A DNA stretch of 64,000 nucleotides, taken from positions 42,272,194-42,336,193 of the forward strand of contig NC_091160.1 in assembly GCF_040958095.1 (NCBI RefSeq). The letters are read 5' to 3'. Origin of the DNA: Procambarus clarkii. Taxonomy: Eukaryota > Arthropoda > Malacostraca > Decapoda > Cambaridae. Below, in pieces: positions 57,566 to 64,000 of the stretch. A program made the translations under genes and the position numbers. The first letter of the stretch is position 1. The number at the start of each line of letters is the position of its first letter. Under the pieces are notes generated by a model. That model was not told the origin of the DNA and ran no database searches. It worked only from the letters and a program-made list of their open reading frames with translations.

Positions 57566-57672
57566 ACTCTGGGACTAGCCTAGTGGCATACCTCTGAAGT
57601 TTTCCAGCTTTGTCTTGTGCTTGACAAGGTACGGGCTCCATGCTGGGGCTGCATACTCCAGGATTAGTCTTA
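57566..57672 (-). mobile_element. CR1-like LINE fragment
   Basis: On the minus strand the translation gives YVRLILEYAAPAWSPYLVKH and KLENFRG, the RT thumb region of CR1/L2-type elements. It abuts the Tx1-like element on the left and a candidate LTR on the right. Confidence 0.65.
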
Positions 57673-57677
57673 CATAC

Positions 57678-58518
57678 TGTTATGAATCCATAACAGATTC
57701 TAACATTTATCATGATAAACATGTATGTTCATTATTTCTTTCCTCAATTATTAAAAATTAACTATTATGTCTATTTGTTTTCTAAGATATATGTTTGAGT
57801 TAATTGTAACACGCTGAGTGTGCTTGTATGAAATATTTTAGTTGTTGCTATTGCATGTTCATTAATGTGGGAGGAGGCCGTGGCGTCTGATGGGGGGTGA
57901 GCATATATGGGTGTTCCAGTACTGTGTGCAGTGTATCAACCCACCGGCACTGACTCAACCCTGGAATTATTCCAGTTTATTGTATGTACTTAATTCTTGA
58001 AATTACACCTTAGCAGTGTTATATGCATATTAGTGTAGTTATAATTATATTATTACTCTCAGATAGCGAGTATATAGAGATTTCATGTGGGTTTTAGTTG
58101 GTAACTTGTGGAGACCTTGCCATGCTTGCTCCAGTCACGTTAGTGGCGTGGGTGAGGCTGGCTGGGGTGGACATGTTATGAGGTAAGTCTTTGGTACATG
58201 TTTATTGTGTAGTAACTAACCTAATTGTCTGGTTAAACCATTGTTTACCCATCTATTCATTAAAGTTTTATAATAGTGATCAGTGCTTATATATATAATA
58301 TTGTGATATTTCATTCTGGTGCATTAATATTTCTGGTGCCTGTATTTCATTTATACGTTTGTATGTTTCTTTGTTACCCTTACTTAGAGTATATTGCTTT
58401 GGTGTTTAAGTAATCGACTTATTTTCCCTAGACATTTGTAGTAGGCAAGGCTCTTATGATATTTATTTTACTGCTGCCAAAGCAGAGGAACCATAGCCTT
58501 AGGTCAAAGGTCATAACA
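57678..58518. mobile_element. Candidate solo LTR (841 bp)
   Basis: The ends TGTTATGAAT and GGTCATAACA form a 7-bp inverted TGTTATG/CATAACA with TG..CA borders, a style like the LTR at 54918. A TATA-like CATATATGG is near 57902. The flanks (catac, cacat) do not form a clean duplication, so this is less secure. Confidence 0.45.
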
Positions 58519-58529
58519 CACATGTGGTA

Positions 58530-59900
58530 TACAAGGTTAGTGTACTCACCTAGGTGTTCTCAGCTGTGCTGGCGGGTGTTGAGATTCGTATCTTAGTCCC
58601 GCCTCTCCTGTACACCACTCACCTGGTGTTCTTGAGGCTATTGAGTTCTAAATCACATCTACATCTGAAACTGTTTATGAAGTCTGCCTCCACCATATCA
58701 CTTCCTATAGTGAGTTTCGTTTGTTAATTAATCTGATATTGAACAAAAAATCTTTCTAATGTGTGTATGGTTCATTTGGGTACTGAGTTACCACCTGTGT
58801 TCCCTTGTTCGTGTACTTTTTAACACTTCTGACAGTTCTGGCCTCCACCACAACTTGTTCCAACCGTCTGCCGCTCTGTTTTTTACCTGATTTTCCTGAA
58901 GGCCACTAACCCTAGTGGCCTCAACGAGGACAGGAAGCCAGCGGCTTGTCGAAGGTCCCCCCCCCCATTTGCCATGATGATCTTTTCCAGGTATATTTAA
59001 AAAATCACAGTTATGGCGGTTACGTCTTTGGCGGGTAGGTGGTTTCATGGATTATACCCTTTAGGTGAAAAAGCCACTATCCTGTTCTCAGTTCTCAAAA
59101 TCTTCTGTTCTCAGTCCTACATTAGAGTTTGTTAAGTTTGAAACCGTTGTTCCTTGTTTGTGTTACATCTGACCTTTTAAAGAAATTGTCCGGATCAACA
59201 TCCTTCAACTTGTTCAGTATTTTAAAAGTTTCAATGAGATCCGCCCTGTCATGCCTGGTTTGCAGTGTTAGCCCTGTGGCCCTCAATCGTTCCTGATACG
59301 TGAAATGATTTAGCTTTGGAATAACTTATATTGTCCGGTGTTGCACCTTCTCCCGAGCAGCTATGTCCATCTGAAAATAAGTTCTACGTGCTTGGATATA
59401 ATAATCCAAATGAGTGCACACCAGAAATTTATAGTTGATCCATTACCTTCTTTTCCTTAAAGTCAAAAGTACGCTTGATTATCCCAAGAGTTTGGTTATC
59501 TTTTCTGGCTGTTGCTCCCACCTTGTTGTGTAGCTTTTAATACGTGGTGGATCTTGACTCCGAGGTCCTTTTCTTCATCAGTCGGCTGTAATGTAAAGCT
59601 ATTAATTTGGTAGTTGTGACGTGGGTTATGTCTCACCTGTAAGGTCTTGTATTTGTCAATATTAAAAAGCATTTGCCAGTCTTCTGACCATTTGTGGAGT
59701 TCACGTAGATCTTTTTGTAAGGCTTCAATATCATTATCATTTCCCACTTTATCATATATCTTCGTATCATCTGCAAATTTGATGATGTGGTTTGTAATAT
59801 TCTCATCTATGTCATATGACAAACAAGGGTAGGCCCCAAAATGGACCCTTGTGGCACTCCACTTACCACATTTCTCCAGTCTGATTCGTTCCTATTTAAC
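58530..59900 (-). mobile_element. CR1-like LINE, 3' half with decayed RT
   Basis: The minus frame 59822-59496 has HIIKFADDTKIYDKVGNDND, LHKWSEDWQMLFNIDKYKTL and DEEKDLGVKI. Downstream (towards 58530) are frameshifted remnants and the 3' end with 'tgagtacactaacc'. Positions 58890-59000 carry 'gaggacaggaagcc', also seen near 27960-28010. Confidence 0.8.
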
Positions 59901-59914
59901 ACGATCCTTTATAA

Positions 59915-60035
59915 TAATAAGAATAAGAATAAAATCCGTAGGAGCCGTGTTGAGGGTTCGAAACTATGCTGTGGGTGTTCCCAGGCACACGCTAGTCAGC
60001 TAGGCCACGACATGGTATAAGGATACCAACCTGGA
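59915..60035 (-). mobile_element. tRNA-derived SINE head fragment
   Basis: On the minus strand it reads GTGGCCTAGCTGACTAGCG (box A-like), then AGTTTCGAACCCTCAACACG (box B). No complete body or tail was identified. Confidence 0.5.
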
Positions 60036-60039
60036 GCTC

Positions 60040-61180
60040 TACTGAACACACAAACATTTCCGGCTTCAGCTGAAGCCGGACCAGGAGTTTCACACAACCC
60101 TCCCCCCCCCATGCACTCTGGCTCTGTCATCCAGGAATGTTCTACCTCTGATGCTCCTCTATCAATACACATATGGGCATTGAAAGGGTAGCTGGTTTAA
60201 GGCGATTGTTTTTTATTTTGACCTGTTGGAATATTTTTGCTACTCTGTATGCAGCAACGATGTCTGTTTTGTTAATTTCCTACTGCAGTTGGTCCTTTGG
60301 CACAGCACGCGCACTATCAACACACGTCTCACCTTCGCTCTCCACAGGGACGGCTGAAGGCGACATAACAGAGGCCAGTAATTGTTGCTGATTGTTGAGC
60401 GGTTATGGTAGTGATGCACTCATTCATTTTGTCTAACGCTTCCTCTTCCTTGTTGATGGAGTCGTTGGTTTTCAGATGCGTAATTTTTTCACGGAGATTT
60501 ATTTCATTATGTACAGATCCACAAGGGCCGTGACGAGGATTTGTGGATTTGTTCATTTGATGCATCACGTTAGTGTGATCTGTGTGTGTAATTCATGATG
60601 TAGTTGTTGGTAAGCTTGACCGGCTTTAACCTCCTCATGGTGAAGGGTTATGTTCTGTTGCTGTCGTTAAAGGGCTGCGTGATTGGCTTGTTAGTCACGT
60701 TGAAGGTCCTCATTGGTCGTAATCTGAGCCTCAAAGACCAGTCATAGCTTCTCGAACCACTGCTTCTCACTCCAGTAATTGAGGTCAGGGAAAGGACCAG
60801 CACAACACTTTGTAGATGTTTGTGACGACACGCCCCTGGCTCAGTGGTGGTGTAGAGGGCAGTGTTGCCCCAGCCTCTGCTGAGTGACCTGACTGAGTTT
60901 GTATTGAAGATATACAGGTTACCAAGCAGTAACGCCCTGGTTGAACGGATATTTTCGAGGGTAACATCTGTGAAAACTAAATGAGAAATCGAGTGGATCT
61001 TTTGACATTAATCTTGAGAACCAGAACATATACAACTAAGTCCTTGTATACAACTCCTCTAAGTCAGTAATACAGCTGCCTGTAGATAGTGTTCTACATC
61101 ATCTGAAAGTGGATGTGGGCTGTAAGACAACTTAGAATGGAGAGCGCAAGTGAGCTGTGTTTTGTTTCCTTCAACCATTG
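60040..61180. other. No recognised feature
   Basis: Several short frames on both strands have no domain-like pattern. A C-run (60103-60110) is present. Promoter or first-exon sequence of the gene at 61351 may lie here, but nothing in it is convincing. Confidence 0.4.
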
Positions 61181-61184
61181 TTTT

Positions 61185-61300
61185 ATCCATGCTAATATTT
61201 TACCATCTGTTCCATAGACATGTAATTTCCTTGCCAGTCTTTCACGTGGTACCTTATCGAAGGCTGGAGCCAAATCAACGTATACTTCAGTTTGTAAATG
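61185..61300 (-). mobile_element. LINE reverse transcriptase fragment
   Basis: On the minus strand it reads QTEVYVDLAPAFDKVPRERL ARK, the RT motif A region (F/AFDKVP) of a CR1/L2-type LINE. It ends about 50 bp before the host exon. Confidence 0.7.
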
Positions 61301-61350
61301 TGAACTACGTAATTATCATATCTTGCCAATATGAACGTGTCTTGCCACAG

Positions 61351-61531
61351 AAGCTACATCATCGCTGCTCCTCGCCTGGCGCGGCCCTTGACCGTGTACC
61401 GTGTGGTGGTGGGCGTGCTGACAGGCACGGCTCCCGTGACGGTCACGGCTAACCTGGCCTCCCCCGGGGTCAACCTCGACCCCGCCCGGGCCGTCATCCC
61501 TCCAGGGGACACCCAGGACCTCCTCATCCAG
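61351..61531 (+). CDS. Exon of a thioester protein / CD109 / alpha-2-macroglobulin family gene (partial)
   Basis: An acceptor TTGCCACAG|A and donor ATCCAG|GTACGC bound 181 nt (one leading base plus 60 codons, ending at phase 0). The peptide begins SYIIAAPRLARPLTVYRVVV, continues PVTVTANLASPGVNL and ends IPPGDTQDLLIQ. This follows the first macroglobulin domain of the family: Y-[IV]-x-A-P-x-x-x-R-P-x-x-x-Y-R-V, then a beta strand, then PPG-TQ-L. Family members are secreted or membrane-anchored protease traps and opsonins of invertebrate immunity. The exon is far more GC-rich than its surroundings, as conserved exons often are here. No signal-peptide exon was found upstream and no further exon downstream, so the rest lies across long introns or outside the window. 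CD109, TEP and A2M cannot be told apart from one exon. Confidence 0.7.
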
Positions 61532-61859
61532 GTACGCTGCCGGCTCGGCCAGGGAGGTGTATGGTGAGTGACCAGGACCAGTGTCTGGGAACTCTTATTG
61601 GTGCTTGTATGGGCACTCGTCCTCGTGGGTATGTGGTCACTCAGGTAGGTACACCTACATGCTAGTTATTGGAGCGGGAGTGGGGTGAGCCGGTGAGTGA
61701 CTCAGGTGTGTGTGTGTGGGGGGGGGGGGGTGAGAGATAATAATTATAAATTTCCTGGCCAAATTCACAATGTAAATTAATTTAACATTTTTCTCATCTT
61801 GCATTTTTATTAATAAATATTAAAAATAATACATTTATTTTTTACCTGAATTTACCTGC

Positions 61860-63046
61860 GGCCCACTATCTTTCTAGTAGCCTCAATGAAGACAGTTAGG
61901 TTTACAGTATCAAAGGCCATTTTCAGGTCAATGAAGGGAACTCATTTTTGTCAAAGGCTGTGTAGATTATATTAAGCAGACTAATACTGGCATCATTGGT
62001 ACTCTTTTTGGGAATGGAAAACAAACTGGCAAAGACTTAGTATGTTGAGATTTAGAAAGTAGGAATAAAGCTGTAAATAATTTTTTTAAATATTTTTGAA
62101 AGTATTGGTAGATTTGATATTGGTCTGTAATTATTTGTCAGCTGTCTCGCCTCCTTTAAGAACTGGCGTCACTCTTGCTTTTTTAAGGATATCGGGAAAA
62201 GTATGACACTAGATTTGTTGAATAGCAGAGCTATGGGTGGTGCAAGAGCAGGGCAGCACTCTTGTATCATAGATGGTACTTCATTAATGTCCCCAACTTT
62301 GGTTGTAAATGATTGAATTATGGATATAATGTGTGTCGGACTGACTGGTAAAAGGAGTAGAGTGTTAGGATATGTAGCTGCCGGTGAGATATGTAGTAAC
62401 ATGTCTGGGTCTGAGATTTTTCTGGCAAAGTTTGCACCAATTGATGAAAATATGCTATTGAATTCAGTTGCAATATCTAAGTCTGTTGCAAGTGTGTAAC
62501 CATCTTTGGAGAGTTTTATCTGGTCATGTGATTGTTGTTTAGACCCTTGGCTATTAAAGATGGCTTTCCATGTGATTTTCATATTTCCTTTTGCTTCTTT
62601 AAATCTATTCTCATAAAAGGAAGCTTTGGCTCTTCTTATTAGCATTGATGAGTATCACTCAACTTTTGTAACTAGACCAATCCAATGTTTTGTTTTCATC
62701 TTCGTGTTTCTTGTTAATTGCTTTAAGTACAGTATGCCACTTGTGAGCCAGAGGTTGTTTAATCTTTTGGCAGTTACTTTGTGAGGAGAGGACAGTGTGG
62801 GTTGTAGAGGCTTAGAGTTTTAAAGAAAAAGATGTCGACTAATGAATTTATATCTTGTCTATTGCTGAGTTCAGATTCCCAGTTTATATTGTGAAATGCA
62901 TTTATGAGGTTCCTTATTGGTGGTTTGTTGTGTAGTCTAAAGGTAAAGTTTAATGGTAACTGAGGGTGTTATGTCCCTGTTTGCTGAGAGGAAGGTAGGG
63001 TAGTGATCAGTTGTTCTGTCAGTGATTATACTGAAAGTTGGAGAAA
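61860..63046 (-). mobile_element. LINE fragment: endonuclease-RT linker and RT N-terminus
   Basis: The minus frame 62645-62169 reads LIRRAKASFYENRFKEAKGN, ITWKAIFNSQG, VGDINEVPSMIQECCPALAP and LFNKSSVILFP. This is the linker and RT motif 0-1 region. Decayed RT continues to about 61860 (STNDASISLLNIIYTAFDK). Positions 62645-63046 are diverged upstream sequence. It is probably the family of 29244-30440, of which only C-terminal parts occur elsewhere in the window. Confidence 0.75.
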
Positions 63047-63303
63047 CAGTTGGGGAGCCGGTCGGCTGAGCGGACAGCACGCTGGACTTGTGATCCTGTG
63101 GTCCCCGGTTCGATCCCGGGCGCCGGCGAGAAACAATGGGCAGAGTTTCTTTCACCCTATGTCCCTGTTACGTAGCAGTAAAATAGGTACCTGAGTGTTA
63201 GTCAGCTGTCACGGGCTGCTTCCTGGGGGTGGAGGCCTGGTCGAGGACCGGGCCGTGGGGACACTAAAGCCCCGAAATCATCTCAAGATAACCTCAAGAT
63301 AAC
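63047..63303 (+). mobile_element. tRNA-derived SINE with CR1-type tail (best copy)
   Basis: Box A GTCGGCTGAGCGGACAGC and box B CCCGGTTCGATCCCGGGC are well preserved. The body is 'gagaaacaatgggcagag'. The tail GGACCGGGCCGTGGGGACAC ends CTCAAGATAACCTCAAGATA. It aligns with 18948-19195 with few changes. It is inserted in the LINE fragment to its left. Confidence 0.9.
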
Positions 63304-63334
63304 AGGGTAAGGTAGTAGGGGGGCATGGGGTAGG

Positions 63335-63765
63335 CAATCCAGTGTGATGAGTAATCCGATGTGTTATGAGTAATCTAGTTCAGTAAACAATCCATTGTGT
63401 GGTGAGTAATCCAGGTGGGTGTGTAATGAATAAGGAAGGTGGGTGTGGTGAGTAATCCAGTTTGGCGAGTCAACAAGCTGGATTTGTGATGAATAATCCA
63501 GGTGGGTGTTTACTAATGAATCCAGGTGGGTGAGTTATGAGTAATCCAGATGGATTTGTTATGAATGATTTAAGTGGGTTTGTGGTGAGTAATCCAGATA
63601 GGTTTGCGATGAAAAATACTAAGTAATCCAAGCGGGTATTGATGAGTAATCCAGATGAGTTTGTGATGAGTAATTCAGGTGGGCAAGTAGTGAATAATGC
63701 AGATGTGTGTGGTGAGTAATCCAGGTGGATGTGTGACCATTAATCCAGGTGGGTGTACAGCAATT
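63335..63765. repeat. Degenerate tandem repeat (gagtaatccaggtgggtgtg)
   Basis: About 17 imperfect units of 20-27 bp share AGTAATCCAGGTGGGT, with insertions and base changes. Unit lengths vary, which suggests an old array. Confidence 0.8.
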
Positions 63766-64000
63766 AATGATAATTTTATTTAAGGAAAAGTACATTGTGA
63801 CGGTAACGCGTTGGTGTTCGGCTGTTCAAAGCTAGGGGTATGGCCTCGTCACATAGTATTAAAAAAAATAGAAAATCTGGAACTTCGTCTGTGGTAAGGT
63901 AAGGAGAAGACACACAAAACACAAGTAAACTTTAACAATGAAATTTTAATTACGTTAAATAAACAAAACATGAATAAAATGGACATACAAATTCGTATAA
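63766..64000. other. Window end, no feature seen
   Basis: The start of a LINE-tail-like segment (TTTATTTAAGGAAAAGTACA) at 63773 resembles 29263-29285. The rest is unassigned. Confidence 0.4.

Noticed and set aside
60329-60568. Minus-strand ORF of 79 codons
   Set aside because: No domain, no start or splice context, and no repeat or homologue recognised.

Overview
The window is animal nuclear DNA: AT-rich, intron-rich and crowded with repeats, with GT-AG introns, tRNA-headed SINEs, several LINE families, DNA transposon remnants and long microsatellites. Telomere-type TTAGG motifs inside a TA-flanked foldback element and the style of the SINE tails point to an arthropod, most likely a decapod crustacean (crayfish-like). 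That last step rests on my memory of decapod repeats, not on a search.

The main gene is a complete mitotic protein kinase, PBK/TOPK, on the minus strand at 3012-26309. I rebuilt it as seven coding exons whose phases all agree. They give 321 residues, the usual length for this family, with glycine loop, lysine, HGD, DFG and SAPE motifs. Its introns hold most of the repeats in the first 26 kb. The most unusual feature is in intron 5: a 23-bp minisatellite of about 45 copies that begins at the 5' splice site of exon 5 and repeats that splice site in every unit. A CR1/L2-like LINE with an uninterrupted endonuclease-reverse transcriptase frame (12308-15201) splits this array. Intron 1 holds a large palindrome of 252-bp SINE-derived repeats (23317-25413) and a TTAGG-bearing MITE (25414-25804).

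From 26.3 to 52 kb the sequence is mostly nested mobile DNA: LINEs on both strands, SINE clusters with clear target-site duplications, a hAT-like element, a LINE with RNase H, foldback hairpins and several minisatellites (34/36 bp at 41.5-42.9 kb, 24 bp at 46.5 kb, 14/16 bp at 50-51.2 kb). A probable first exon of an unrecognised secreted repeat protein lies at 47288-47958. From 52.1 to 57.6 kb there is a decayed GC-rich L1/Tx1-like retrotransposon split by a 1035-bp solo LTR with a perfect 5-bp duplication. The last 6 kb holds LINE and SINE fragments and one exon (61351-61531) of a thioester-protein/CD109/alpha-2-macroglobulin family gene that probably continues beyond the window.

The host genes (PBK, the secreted-protein exon, the TEP/A2M exon) show no functional link to one another. 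Most of the biology visible here is transposon ecology: LINE-SINE pairs sharing 3' tails, nested insertions, and tandem arrays that grew from genic or transposon sequence. Element boundaries marked as approximate were judged by eye from copies within the window.
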